From: Mesorhizobium sp. | Lineage (GTDB): Bacteria > Pseudomonadota > Alphaproteobacteria > Rhizobiales > Rhizobiaceae | Length of the DNA stretch: 64,000 nucleotides | Direction: 5' to 3' | Assembly (NCBI RefSeq): GCF_023954305.1 | Contig: NZ_JAMLIG010000001.1 | Location: forward strand, 1,178,001-1,242,000 | In this document: piece after piece, positions 28,556 through 36,754 of the stretch | How positions within the stretch are numbered: the first letter of the stretch is position 1 | Layout: the number at the start of each line of letters is the position of its first letter | The notes under the pieces: model-generated | Seen by the model: only the letters and a program-made list of their open reading frames with translations | Told to the model about the DNA's origin: nothing | Database searches by the model: none | Position numbers and translations under genes: made by a program

Positions 28556-29416
28556 CTACTGGCGCACCGACGGTGTCTCGACGGAAAGACCGGTTCCGCG
28601 CCAGGTCACGTAGACCTCGAGCGCCATCAGTTCGTCCGAAAACGCCTTGGGCATCTCAGCCCTCGTGTCGCGGATGCAGCCGCGGAACCGGTTGTGCAGC
28701 GACACCATTCCGGCGGTGTTGAAGCGATAGGTCGGGAAGCCGTTGACCTGGCCCTGGCTGAGATGGTCGGCGCGGATATATTTGCCCATCGCGCCCTCGT
28801 GGCAGGAGGCGCAAGCGAAGTTCAGCTGCCCGGTGCGGGTGTAGTAGGCTTCCTTGCCCTTGTCCCACCAGGTCTGCATGTCGCCTTGCGACAGGTCGAT
28901 CTTGACCGGCGTGCCGAGCGACTGATGCTTGATATAGGTGGTCAGCGCAACCTGGTCCGCATCGTCGAACTTGTACGGCTCGGCCCCCATGTTCTCGACA
29001 CGGCACTTGTCGATCTGAAGCTCGACGTTCAACGGCTTGTTCGATTTCGCATCCCATTTGGGATAGCTGGCGCCGACGCCCTTCATACTCTCGGACGCAT
29101 CGTTGTGGCAGGATGCGCACGACTTGCCCATCGTTCCCTCGACCGTGTCCCAGATCTCCGCGCCGCGCTCGACGGCGAACATGCCCGGATTGGCGAACGA
29201 TTCCGCCTCGGTCGCACGCGTCTCCGCCTCGCGGAACAACCAGCCCGAAAGCACCTCCTCGAAGGGATGCCCCTCCGGCGCCGGCGCCTTGGTGATCATA
29301 GGCACTCCGTCGATCTCAAGCGTATCGTCGACGGGATCGGCCATCGCCGTGGCGAAGGCGAGTCCCGTGAGGATCACGCAGGCGGCGGTTCCCGTAAGCA
29401 GCTTCAGTCTTTCCAC
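28556..29416 (-). CDS. soxA: L-cysteine S-thiosulfotransferase subunit SoxA
   Basis: The 286-residue periplasmic protein has a signal peptide (cleavage near AMA-D, residue 26). It is the diheme form: CASCH at residues 100-104 and again at 202-206. Cys247 in FRGCIRDTR is the active-site cysteine that is cysteine-persulfidated and ligates the catalytic heme. With SoxX it links thiosulfate to the C-terminal Cys of SoxY. It follows soxZ with a 46-nt gap. Confidence 0.97.
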   Translation of the reverse strand: MERLKLLTGTAACVILTGLAFATAMADPVDDTLEIDGVPMITKAPAPEGHPFEEVLSGWLFREAETRATEAESFANPGMFAVERGAEIWDTVEGTMGKSCASCHNDASESMKGVGASYPKWDAKSNKPLNVELQIDKCRVENMGAEPYKFDDADQVALTTYIKHQSLGTPVKIDLSQGDMQTWWDKGKEAYYTRTGQLNFACASCHEGAMGKYIRADHLSQGQVNGFPTYRFNTAGMVSLHNRFRGCIRDTRAEMPKAFSDELMALEVYVTWRGTGLSVETPSVRQ

Positions 29417-29462
29417 GCTCGTCCTCCCGGCTGGATCGCGACCGCTCCGTCGCGGACCTGGC

Positions 29463-29792
29463 TCACTTCACTTCGATCTTCTGCTCGTCGGTGTAGATCG
29501 AGCCGTCATCGTCCACCCAGGTGAACTTGAACGTGCCGGTCTCCGGCACCTTCGCGCTGAACTCGAAATAAGGATTGGCCGAAATCGCCGGGTCGAGATC
29601 GCAGGAGAACACCGGCTGCCCATTGAACTCGCAGCTGAACTTGTTGATGATCTTGCGAGGGATCGGCTTGCCTTCCTTGTCCTTCCGCTGGCCAGATTCC
29701 ATGTCGTGGCTGATCAGCGTCTTCAGGACGATCACCTCGCCGGCCTTCGCCGACTTGGGGACCTTTACGCGTGGCTTCGGGGTCGTTGCCAT
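29463..29792 (-). CDS. soxZ: Thiosulfate oxidation carrier subunit SoxZ
   Basis: The 109-residue SoxZ has the usual immunoglobulin-like sequence, with KAGEVIVLKTLISHDMESGQ near residues 16-35 and PYFEFSAKVPETG near 73-86. There is no signal peptide, in line with SoxZ being co-exported with SoxY, which carries a Tat signal. It forms the SoxYZ carrier heterodimer on which all Sox intermediates ride. A 37-nt gap follows soxY. Confidence 0.97.
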   Translation of the reverse strand: MATTPKPRVKVPKSAKAGEVIVLKTLISHDMESGQRKDKEGKPIPRKIINKFSCEFNGQPVFSCDLDPAISANPYFEFSAKVPETGTFKFTWVDDDGSIYTDEQKIEVK

Positions 29793-29829
29793 TGTCTATT
29801 TCCCTTGTCCGATTGGGTCGAAGGTCAGA

Positions 29830-30285
29830 TCAGCCGCCGCAGCCGCCGATCGTCACCTTGACTTCCTTCTTGTCCATGTAGACGGAGCCGTCCGCCATCT
29901 TGGCCAGCGCAATGACGTTCTGCGTCTTCGCCAGCCGCATCCGGGTGGTCGCCGCGGCGGTTCCCGACAAAGCCGTGAAATGGAACGTCGCCACCTCGGG
30001 ACGCGGATTGCCGTCGGCCAGGATCATCACCGAGGCCACCATATCGCCGTCCGTCATGGCACTCTCGACATTGATCGCGATCGGAACCGTGTTGCCGTTC
30101 TCGGCGATATCCGGCGCCGTCAGCTTGATCTTGCCGGCCTGAGGCTCTTTGCCGCCGGAGAAGTCGGCGATCAGCTTGGCCGTGTCTTCCGCAGCGGCGA
30201 ATGCCGCCCGGGGAAGCAGCTGCAGCGCCGGAAGCGCCGCCGCCCCGGCAAACAAGGCAAGCGCCCGGCGTCTCGTCAGCGTCAT
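29830..30285 (-). CDS. soxY: Thiosulfate oxidation carrier subunit SoxY
   Basis: The 151-residue carrier has a Tat signal (TRRRALALF, residues 4-12) and ends in GGCGG, with the substrate-binding swinging-arm Cys at residue 149. I chose the ATG at 30285 because GGAGG lies 6 nt upstream of it; an ATG 12 nt earlier in frame is less well placed. It follows soxX by 17 nt and leads into soxZ. Confidence 0.97.
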   Translation of the reverse strand: MTLTRRRALALFAGAAALPALQLLPRAAFAAAEDTAKLIADFSGGKEPQAGKIKLTAPDIAENGNTVPIAINVESAMTDGDMVASVMILADGNPRPEVATFHFTALSGTAAATTRMRLAKTQNVIALAKMADGSVYMDKKEVKVTIGGCGG

Positions 30286-30302
30286 GCGAACCTCCATCTC
30301 TT

Positions 30303-30758
30303 CTATTCCTTGAGGGTCGCGAGATACGCGACCACGTCTTCGACCTGCTGCGCCGTGAGGATGGTCTTGCCGACCAGATCCTTGCGCGGATTCTTGCCGA
30401 CGTTCAGGCTGTAGAAGCCCGGCATCATGGTGTCGGGGTTGAGCGCCTGCTTTGAATCGACGACGATCGCCCGCAGCTGTTCAACCGACCAGCGGTCGGC
30501 GGCACCGTCCAGCGCCGGCGCGACGTCGCCGTGAAACTGTTCTTTGGAAAGCGACTTGACGGCGTGGCAGGCGAGACAGTTGCCGAGACCCCGGTTTACG
30601 AGCGTCTTGGCGCCCTCTTCCGGATTGCCCGGCGTGCCCGTGAGCGACGCCGTTACCTTCATGTCTTCGAATTTTACCTCGCCAGGGGCGATCTCTCCCG
30701 CAGACGCTCCGCCGGCGAACGCGACAGCGATCGCCAACGCGGCCATGAACCGCTCCAT
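30303..30758 (-). CDS. soxX: L-cysteine S-thiosulfotransferase cytochrome subunit SoxX
   Basis: The 151-residue monoheme cytochrome c has a signal peptide (cleavage near ASA-G, residue 20), CLACH at 61-65, and a probable axial Met in DTMMPGFY. It pairs with SoxA to conjugate thiosulfate to SoxY. It is the first gene of the structural soxXYZABCD block, and an AT-rich operator-like motif lies 87 nt upstream, at the end of soxW. Confidence 0.96.
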   Translation of the reverse strand: MERFMAALAIAVAFAGGASAGEIAPGEVKFEDMKVTASLTGTPGNPEEGAKTLVNRGLGNCLACHAVKSLSKEQFHGDVAPALDGAADRWSVEQLRAIVVDSKQALNPDTMMPGFYSLNVGKNPRKDLVGKTILTAQQVEDVVAYLATLKE

Positions 30759-30844
30759 CTCGATGCTCCTCCGTGCATTTCGGTCTGCACGACCGACTCC
30801 TCATCTGTAACGTTATCTCGCCAGCGATAGGCATTCAATATAAA

Positions 30845-30866
30845 AATATGAATTTCTGCATGTATC
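30845..30866 (-). promoter_or_regulatory. AT-rich operator-like motif upstream of soxX
   Basis: This stretch matches the motif before soxC at 17 of 22 positions, with blocks ATATGAATT and ATGTATC conserved in the same order and spacing. It touches the last codon of soxW, so soxX may be transcribed from its own regulated promoter as well as by readthrough. SoxR is the likely ligand; that is inference. Confidence 0.6.
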
Positions 30867-31464
30867 AATCTTCGCCGTCGCCGAGCCGCCCAGCGGCGCG
30901 CAGTTCGTTGATGATGCGCGCGTGGTAATGCTGAAAATGCTCCCCCGAGGCGTAGCCCTTTTCGTTCACCCATCGGAACATGTTGAGGAAGGTCCACTTG
31001 CCGAATGCGCCCGGCATGGTCGCGACCGCGGCCTCCGCCACCGTCTTGTCCTCCGGCGCCTCCTCCGGGAGGAAGACGATCGTCGGTGTGAACACGTAGC
31101 CCCATTTCCGTGCCGCGGTCTTCTCGGTCAGCACCTCGCCGTCGAGGTCCGTCACTTCCTCGTCGCCGAACATGTTGTACTGCACGACCATGAAGTGCTC
31201 GCGGATGTAGTCGGCCACCTCCGGGTCCGCGAGCAGTTCCTCATGCATCTGGCGACAGTAGATGCAGCCGCGCTGCTCGATCGTTATGGCAAGCCGCTTG
31301 CCCTCGGCCTTCGCCTGAGCGATGTCCTCGGCGATGTCGCGGAACGTGATCGTGAACCACGGCTGCTTGTGCAGTCCGTCCTCGCCGATCTCGACGCCCC
31401 CCGCCGCTCCGGGAATGGCGAGAACCAGCAGCGACAGCCACAGGGCAGTGACAAGGCGGGTCAT
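30865..31464 (-). CDS. soxW: Periplasmic thioredoxin SoxW
   Basis: The 199-residue thioredoxin-fold protein has a signal peptide (residues 1-22) and the redox motif CIYC at 67-70 in EQRGCIYCRQMHEEL. It probably takes electrons from the membrane protein SoxV, encoded 9 nt upstream, to keep the SoxYZ cysteine reduced. The family also includes SoxS, of which a shorter member is encoded divergently at 32298. Confidence 0.92.
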   Translation of the reverse strand: MTRLVTALWLSLLVLAIPGAAGGVEIGEDGLHKQPWFTITFRDIAEDIAQAKAEGKRLAITIEQRGCIYCRQMHEELLADPEVADYIREHFMVVQYNMFGDEEVTDLDGEVLTEKTAARKWGYVFTPTIVFLPEEAPEDKTVAEAAVATMPGAFGKWTFLNMFRWVNEKGYASGEHFQHYHARIINELRAAGRLGDGED

Positions 31465-31473
31465 GGCATCCTC

Positions 31474-32208
31474 CTAGCCTAGGGTCTGGAAAATCGGGAA
31501 CGTGTCGAGCAGCCACAGCGAGATCGTCGACATCTGACCAGTGATGAACAGGATGCCGGTGATCACGAGCAGTCCGCCCATCGCCATCTCCACCTTGTGC
31601 ATGTGCCGTTTGAATCTCGATGCCCAGGCGAGGAACCGGCTCGCGAACAGCGCCGCGAGGATGAACGGAATGCCGATCCCGAGCGAATAGACGGCTAGAA
31701 GAACAGCCCCGCGCACTGCACTGCCCTCGCTTCCGGCGACGAAGAGAATGGCGGCGAGCACCGGTCCGACGCAGGGCGTCCAGCCAAAGGCGAAGGCCAG
31801 ACCGATCACATAGGCGCCGAGTGGCCCTGCCGGCTTGCGGTCCACCTGCACCCGGGCCTCGCGATAGAGCGCCGCGATACGGAATACGCCGAGAAAGTGC
31901 AGGCCCATGACGATGATGATGATGCCGGCGATGACCGAAAGCGTGTCGAAATACTGCGCGATGGTCTTGCCGATGACGCTCGCCGTCGCTCCCAGCGCGA
32001 CGAAGACGGTGGTGAAGCCGAGCACGAAGGCGATGGCCGCCACGACCACCCGCCGGCGTTGCCTGGCTCCCGGCGCGTCGTCCTTCAGTTCTTCGAAGCT
32101 TACGCCGGCGAGCCAGGCCAGATAAGGCGGCACGATGGGCAACACGCAAGGCGACACGAAGGACAGGAGTCCCGCGAGCAATGCACCGCCGACACTGACG
32201 TCCAGCAT
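31474..32208 (-). CDS. soxV: Thiol-disulfide electron carrier SoxV (CcdA/DsbD family)
   Basis: The 244-residue protein has six hydrophobic segments and the CcdA cysteine pair: SFVSPCVLPIVPPY near residues 16-29 and FGWTPCVGPVLA near 142-153. It moves reducing equivalents from cytoplasmic thioredoxin to periplasmic SoxW. The start is set by GGGAGGAAAG directly before the ATG at 32208; an in-frame extension of 49 residues overlaps the divergent gene and is rejected. It is the first gene of the minus-strand sox operon. Confidence 0.95.
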   Translation of the reverse strand: MLDVSVGGALLAGLLSFVSPCVLPIVPPYLAWLAGVSFEELKDDAPGARQRRRVVVAAIAFVLGFTTVFVALGATASVIGKTIAQYFDTLSVIAGIIIIVMGLHFLGVFRIAALYREARVQVDRKPAGPLGAYVIGLAFAFGWTPCVGPVLAAILFVAGSEGSAVRGAVLLAVYSLGIGIPFILAALFASRFLAWASRFKRHMHKVEMAMGGLLVITGILFITGQMSTISLWLLDTFPIFQTLG

Positions 32209-32249
32209 CTTTCCTCCCTGACGCCTGGGTCCCGGTGACCTTGGCAGAA

Positions 32250-32280
32250 GCATGCATAAAATGCTATATTTACATACAAC
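32250..32280. promoter_or_regulatory. AT-rich divergent promoter region between soxV and soxS
   Basis: The 89-bp gap between the divergent soxV and soxS starts holds one AT-rich block, including GCATAAAATGCTATATTTAC. It resembles the soxC and soxX motifs only loosely. It must contain both promoters and is the expected place for SoxR autoregulation. Confidence 0.5.
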
Positions 32281-32297
32281 GTTTCGTGAGGTGGTCC

Positions 32298-32675
32298 ATG
32301 ACTTTTGCCGGCGTGGCGCGATTGGCTCTTGCCGCACACGTCCTGTGCTCGGCATTGCCGGTCCATGCGGCCGAACTCGTCATGATGGAGCAGCCCGGCT
32401 GCGTCTGGTGCGCAAGGTTCAATTCCGAGATCGCACCGGCATGGCCCAACACCGACGAAGGTCGCCTCGCGCCGCTGAGGCGGGTCGACATTACCGAGCC
32501 GTGGCCCGACGATCTCAAGCACGTCCAGAAGGAGCGGTTCACGCCGACTTTCGTGCTGATGGACCAGGGACGAGAGATTGGCCGAATTCGAGGCTATGTG
32601 GGTGACGAGTTTTTCTGGTACCGTATCGGCGAATTGATCGCCCTCCTTCCCGAGTCTTCGACCAAACCTGACTGA
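32298..32675 (+). CDS. soxS: Periplasmic thioredoxin-like protein SoxS
   Basis: The 125-residue protein has a signal peptide (cleavage near VHA-A, residue 24) and a thioredoxin CxxC, CVWC at 35-38, with a cis-Pro in RFTPTFVLM. In Paracoccus SoxS keeps the SoxY cysteine in an active state. The ATG at 32298 is chosen because GAGGTGG lies just upstream and it gives a clean signal peptide; an in-frame start 63 nt earlier adds unrelated residues. It is followed 11 nt later by soxR, the Paracoccus arrangement. Confidence 0.9.
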   Translation: MTFAGVARLALAAHVLCSALPVHAAELVMMEQPGCVWCARFNSEIAPAWPNTDEGRLAPLRRVDITEPWPDDLKHVQKERFTPTFVLMDQGREIGRIRGYVGDEFFWYRIGELIALLPESSTKPD

Positions 32676-32686
32676 GCCACACGGAC

Positions 32687-33043
32687 ATGAGTCTCCCCAA
32701 GATCAACGACGCCCGGACACCGGAAGATTTCAATTTGCTTCTCGATCAGGCGCGCAAGGCGAGCGAGTTGCTGAAAGCGTTGTCGCATGAGGGTCGCCTG
32801 CTGATCCTCTGCCTTCTGGCGGAAGGAGAGAGGTCGGTGTCCGAACTGGAGGATGCCATGAGACTGCCGCAGGCAGCCGTCTCCCAACAGCTCGCGCGCC
32901 TCCGTTTCGACCGGCTGGTGAATACGCGCCGCGAGGGCCGCACCATCTATTACTCGATCGCCAGCGACGAGGTTTCCTCGGTCATCGAGACCCTTTACAC
33001 TCTCTTCTGCGCGCCGGTGCGGGGGGCCGACGCGAAGAAGTAG
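32687..33043 (+). CDS. soxR: ArsR-family sulfur-responsive repressor SoxR
   Basis: The 118-residue winged-helix repressor has the recognition helix PQAAVSQQLARLR (about residues 61-73) and the wing TRREGRTIYYSI. Two cysteines, Cys42 in LILCLLAEGE and Cys108 in TLFCAP, lie where SoxR of Hyphomicrobium denitrificans has the pair that is bridged by sulfane sulfur on induction. It is expected to repress the sox units until sulfur compounds appear. Not to be confused with the MerR-type SoxR of enterobacteria. Confidence 0.93.
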   Translation: MSLPKINDARTPEDFNLLLDQARKASELLKALSHEGRLLILCLLAEGERSVSELEDAMRLPQAAVSQQLARLRFDRLVNTRREGRTIYYSIASDEVSSVIETLYTLFCAPVRGADAKK

Positions 33044-33118
33044 ATCGGAGCGCCGAACGGCGGCGCCGTTCACTTGCCGGCGAGCGCCGGCGGCGGGCCT
33101 AGCCCGCGGGAGGAGAAG

Positions 33119-34213
33119 ATGGACTTGGCCACGTCGCCATGGTTCCTGGCGCTTGCGGGTCTGTGTGCCGGCTTCGTGCTGGGCTATGCCGCGCGTGCCA
33201 ACCGCTTCTGCACGATGTCCGCCCTGGAGCGACATTGGTACGCGGGCGACAGTCGCGGTCTGCGGACGTGGGTGCTGGCTGCCGCGGTCGCCCTCGTCGC
33301 CACCCAGACCATGCAGGCGCTCGGACTGGTCGACATCGGCGAGAGCTTCTACATCCGGTCCGATTTCCCCTGGGTCGGGGCCATCGCGGGCGGCATCGCC
33401 TTCGGTTTCGGCATGGCCCTCGTCGGCACCTGCGGCTTCGGCGCGCTCGTGCGGCTCGGCGGCGGCAGCCTTCGCTCCCTCATCGTGCTGTTGGTGCTCG
33501 GTCTCGCTGCGATGTCCGCCCAGAAAGGACTCGTCGCGCAGGCGCGGGTCGTACTTTCCGACAATTTTGCCATTGATCTCTCCGAGCGGGGCGGACAATC
33601 GCTTGGCGGCATTCTCTCGTCGATCGCAGGCACGGACATATCGATCATCGTTGCCGGGGCAGTCGCTCTCGCTCTGCTGGGCTGGGTCTTCTTCGACGCG
33701 CGCTACCGGCGCGAGTTCGGTTCGATTGCGGCCGGTGCGACCGTCGGTCTGGTGATCGCATTCGGCTGGTGGGCAACGAGCTACGCCGCCGCCAACTCCT
33801 TCGATGTCGTCCAGATCGAGGCCGGCTCGTTTGTCGTGCCTGTGGCCGACACGATCCTTCAGATAATCACCTTCACGGGCGTCCTTCCCGACTATGGCAT
33901 CGGCCTCGTGCTGGGCGTCGTCGCGGGTGCCGCGGCGCGCGCCTGGCGGCAGCGCGACGTGCGCTGGGAGGCTTGCGACGATGCGCGGGAGCTCAGCCGC
34001 CATATCGCCGGCGGCGTCCTGATGGGGATCGGCGGCGTCTTTGCCATGGGATGCACGATCGGCCAGGGCGTCACCGCGGTTTCTGCCCTCGCGATCTCGG
34101 CGCCCGTGGTGATGCTGTCGATCTTCCTCGGCGCACGGATGGGCCTGGCCTATCTCATCGAGGGCTCGGCTTTCGGGGCCTTCCGGTCCCTCTCCAGGCA
34201 GCCGGCCGAATAG
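33119..34213 (+). CDS. soxT: YeeE/YedE-family sulfur transporter, SoxT-like
   Basis: The 364-residue protein has about nine membrane segments and is a tandem repeat of the YeeE/YedE (DUF395) unit. Each half has a Cys-containing motif: ANRFCTMSALERH (about residues 26-38) with GTCGFGALVRLGGGS, and MGCTIGQGVTAVSAL near the end. Relatives import thiosulfate or deliver sulfane sulfur across the membrane, so this protein may connect periplasmic Sox with the cytoplasmic sHdr system or supply the signal for SoxR. GGGAGGAG precedes the ATG, 75 nt after soxR. Confidence 0.85.
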   Translation: MDLATSPWFLALAGLCAGFVLGYAARANRFCTMSALERHWYAGDSRGLRTWVLAAAVALVATQTMQALGLVDIGESFYIRSDFPWVGAIAGGIAFGFGMALVGTCGFGALVRLGGGSLRSLIVLLVLGLAAMSAQKGLVAQARVVLSDNFAIDLSERGGQSLGGILSSIAGTDISIIVAGAVALALLGWVFFDARYRREFGSIAAGATVGLVIAFGWWATSYAAANSFDVVQIEAGSFVVPVADTILQIITFTGVLPDYGIGLVLGVVAGAAARAWRQRDVRWEACDDARELSRHIAGGVLMGIGGVFAMGCTIGQGVTAVSALAISAPVVMLSIFLGARMGLAYLIEGSAFGAFRSLSRQPAE

Positions 34214-34214
34214 G

Positions 34215-35159
34215 TCACGCCGGGACGTATCGGTACGAGCCGTCCTTCCTCTCGACCATCCCCGCGCCGGGATAGGGGAAATGGAACCCGATCGCGCGCA
34301 CCTTGTCGCCTGCGAGGCGATCGAGCAGCTTCCGGCGCGTCTCAGCGCCGAGGACCGGGTCCTGGTCGCTCGCGGTCGGCCAGTCCGGCCGTTCGAAGGA
34401 AAGGACGGAATTCGAGATCGCGTCGCCGATAATGAGGACCGGTTCGGTTCCATGCACCATGAAGGACAGATGCCCGGGCGTATGGCCCGGCGTCGCGACG
34501 GCTTCGACACCCGGCAGGACCTCTTCGCCGTCCGCCAGGAACCGCACCGTCTCGGCGATCGCGGCGAAGCGATTCTGCGCACCCACGACGAAGGTTTGCC
34601 GGTCCTCCGGGACCTTCGAAATCGTTTCCGGCGACGACCAGAAGTCCCATTCGGCCTTGCCGATATGATGCTGCGCGTTGGCGAAGACCAGTTCGTCGAA
34701 GTCATCGGTCAGACCCCAGATGTGGTCCGGATGGGCATGGGTGATGACGACGTCCGTCACCTCGGCCGGATCTATGCCGGCGGCGCCAAGACTGTCGGCG
34801 AGCTTTCCGGCCGTCGGCATGAAGTTGGAGCCGGCGCCGACGTCGAAGATCGCGAGCCTGTCGCCCGTCCGGACCAGCGTGACGTTGCAATCGGGCCGCA
34901 GCGCGTCCGTCGCCATGCCGTTGTCGGCGAGGAGCCGCGCCAGTTCGTCCTGCGGCACATCAGGGAAGACGAATCCCATCGGCAGGGTCAGCGATCCGTC
35001 GCTGAGGACGGTCAGCTCGGCGCTGCCCGTCGAGACTGTCTGCGCGCGCGCTTGCCGCAGCGCGCCGGGCACGAAGCCTGCCAGGAGTCCCGCTGCTCCC
35101 AGTCCCAGCAGCAACGATCGCCGCCCGATCGCAAGGCCGCCGTCGCAAATGTTCGCCAT
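34215..35159 (-). CDS. Exported MBL-fold hydrolase, SoxH-like
   Basis: The 314-residue metallo-beta-lactamase fold protein has a Tat-type signal (GRRSLLLGLGAAGLLAG, residues 12-28). THAHPDHIWGL gives the HxHxDH zinc site, GHTPGHLSFM and IGDAI supply the later ligands, and a final histidine lies in RAIGFHFPYPG. SoxH in Paracoccus and Rhodovulum is a comparable MBL protein of unclear role at sox loci, so the identification is by family and place. Two ATGs in tandem (35162 and 35159) are possible; the second has better spacing to GGAGGAG. It is convergent with the soxT-like gene. Confidence 0.85.
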   Translation of the reverse strand: MANICDGGLAIGRRSLLLGLGAAGLLAGFVPGALRQARAQTVSTGSAELTVLSDGSLTLPMGFVFPDVPQDELARLLADNGMATDALRPDCNVTLVRTGDRLAIFDVGAGSNFMPTAGKLADSLGAAGIDPAEVTDVVITHAHPDHIWGLTDDFDELVFANAQHHIGKAEWDFWSSPETISKVPEDRQTFVVGAQNRFAAIAETVRFLADGEEVLPGVEAVATPGHTPGHLSFMVHGTEPVLIIGDAISNSVLSFERPDWPTASDQDPVLGAETRRKLLDRLAGDKVRAIGFHFPYPGAGMVERKDGSYRYVPA

Positions 35160-35171
35160 CATATCTCCTCC

Positions 35172-35203
35172 CATTCACATATTTTATTTTTTGCATATTT
35201 TGC
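35172..35203. promoter_or_regulatory. AT-rich divergent promoter region between MBL and DUF302 genes
   Basis: A 30-bp AT-rich block in the 102-bp divergent gap contains CATATTTT twice in the same orientation. The ATTCACATATTTTA part resembles the ATTCATAT half of the soxX motif read on the minus strand. A joint SoxR or sHdrR site is possible but unproved. Confidence 0.45.
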
Positions 35204-35261
35204 CGCGACCGACTAGCCTTGCAATCTGGCCCGCAACGAAGACGGGCAGATGGAGGATTTC

Positions 35262-35717
35262 ATGCTTCGCAAACTTCTCGCATCGCTTGCCCTCTTCTCG
35301 GCGGTCTCGACCGCCGCGCTCGCCGCCGACGACGTCACGCGGCATGTCAGCGAGGCGCCTTTCACCGAGGTCGCGGCGAATCTCGAAGACGCGATCGTCA
35401 ACCGCGGCTACGTCGTCGACTATCGCGGCCACATCGGTGACATGTTGCAGCGAACAGCGGACGATGTCGGCGCCAGCAAGCCGCTTTACCGCAATGCCGA
35501 GTTCTTCCAGTTCTGCTCGGCCGTACTGTCGCGCAAGGCGATGGAGGCCGACGTCGGTAACATCGCTTACTGTCCCTACGTCCTCTTCGCCTACGAAACG
35601 GACGCCGAGCCGGGCAAGGTCACCGTCGGCTTCAGGCGCCTGCCCGACGGGCCGGGCCGCGACGAAGTGAACGCATTGCTCGACGAGATCGCCCGCGAGG
35701 CCTCGGGAGGTCACTGA
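35262..35717 (+). CDS. Exported DUF302-domain protein
   Basis: The 151-residue protein has a signal peptide (cleavage near ALA-A, residue 22) and a DUF302-like domain covering most of the rest. DUF302 proteins recur at sulfur-oxidation loci without a known biochemical role. Two cysteines (FQFCSAV and IAYCPYV) remain in the mature part and could form a disulfide or bind a sulfur species. The second of two in-frame ATGs is chosen because TGGAGGA sits 5 nt before it. Confidence 0.8.
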   Translation: MLRKLLASLALFSAVSTAALAADDVTRHVSEAPFTEVAANLEDAIVNRGYVVDYRGHIGDMLQRTADDVGASKPLYRNAEFFQFCSAVLSRKAMEADVGNIAYCPYVLFAYETDAEPGKVTVGFRRLPDGPGRDEVNALLDEIAREASGGH

Positions 35718-35836
35718 CCCGGGATCGACGTCGCAGCCGGCGGCAACGCGCGAGGTCAGGCGGAGCTATCTGCGGCATGTCGTTTCGCCGGACACGGGTC
35801 ACGACATTGGCGCAGGGAGCGAACTCGCCGCGCACC

Positions 35837-36745
35837 CTATGCCGCCGGTCCGCGTTGGCCGAGGCTCGGATCGATATCCGGCAGGGCGAGGCGCAGGAAG
35901 GCGCGCGCGGCCGCGGTCAGATGCCGCCCGGGATGGCGCAATAGGCGGAACTGCCGTGCCGCGGGCGGTCCCGGCAGCCGCACCAGCCGCCCGGCGTCGA
36001 GATCCGCGCCGACCACCAGCCTGGAGAGCAACGTGGCGCCGCCTCCTGCCAGCACAGCTGCCCGGACTGCCTCGTTGGAGCGCAGTTCGAGACAGCTGTC
36101 CGGGGCGGCGACGCCGATCTCGGCAAGCGCCTTGTCCATACGCTCCCGCGTGCCCGAACCTTTCTCACGCATGATCCAGGGCCCACGGACAAGGTCCTCC
36201 GGACCCGGTGCGGTCCGGACCCACGGGTGCTCGGCTGCGACAACGAAGAACAGTTCGTCCTCGCCGATCGGCAGGTCGATCAGCCCTTCGGTCGCCTCGC
36301 CTCCCTCGATGAAGCCGAGATCGGCCTGCAGCGCCTCGATCTCGCGGGTCACGGCCTCCGAATTGCCGGGCTGGAGTTCCAGTTCGATGCCCGGATAGGC
36401 CGCGTGGAAGCGCACGGCGAGCGGCGGGAGCCAGTAGGCGGCGAGCGTCTGGCTGGCGGCGATCCGCAGCGACCCGCGCCCGAGGCCGGCGAGGTCCGTC
36501 AGCACCCTCTCCGCCGAGGTGGCGCGGGCGAGCACGGCGCGCGCCTCGGGCAGGAAGACGCGCCCGGCGTCGGTGAGCCGAATTCCGCGCCCGATTCGGT
36601 CGAACAGCCGGGTGCCGTGACGCGCCTCGAGCGCCGAAACCGCCGCCGAGGTGGCCGATTGCGTCAGGTTCAGAGCATAGGCGGCGCGCGTGACGTGCTC
36701 GTGCTCGGCGACGGCGACGAAGATCCGGAGTTGTTCGAGCGTCAT
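35837..36745 (-). CDS. LysR-family regulator
   Basis: The 302-residue regulator has an N-terminal helix-turn-helix (AAYALNLTQSATSAAVSALE in outline, about residues 21-40) and a substrate-binding-like effector domain (about 90-290). It lies 9 nt downstream of the YeiH-type gene on the same strand, so both are probably co-transcribed; this resembles YeiE/CysB-like control of sulfite or cysteine metabolism, but in YeiE-YeiH pairs the genes are usually divergent. Convergent with the DUF302 gene. Confidence 0.92.
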   Translation of the reverse strand: MTLEQLRIFVAVAEHEHVTRAAYALNLTQSATSAAVSALEARHGTRLFDRIGRGIRLTDAGRVFLPEARAVLARATSAERVLTDLAGLGRGSLRIAASQTLAAYWLPPLAVRFHAAYPGIELELQPGNSEAVTREIEALQADLGFIEGGEATEGLIDLPIGEDELFFVVAAEHPWVRTAPGPEDLVRGPWIMREKGSGTRERMDKALAEIGVAAPDSCLELRSNEAVRAAVLAGGGATLLSRLVVGADLDAGRLVRLPGPPAARQFRLLRHPGRHLTAAARAFLRLALPDIDPSLGQRGPAA

Positions 36746-36754
36746 GTCCGGACG

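Noticed and set aside
32250..32280. The soxV-soxS AT-rich block as a third copy of the 22-bp motif
   Set aside because: Alignment to the soxC and soxX copies needs gaps and keeps only short TATG/GCAT blocks, so it is listed only as a promoter region.
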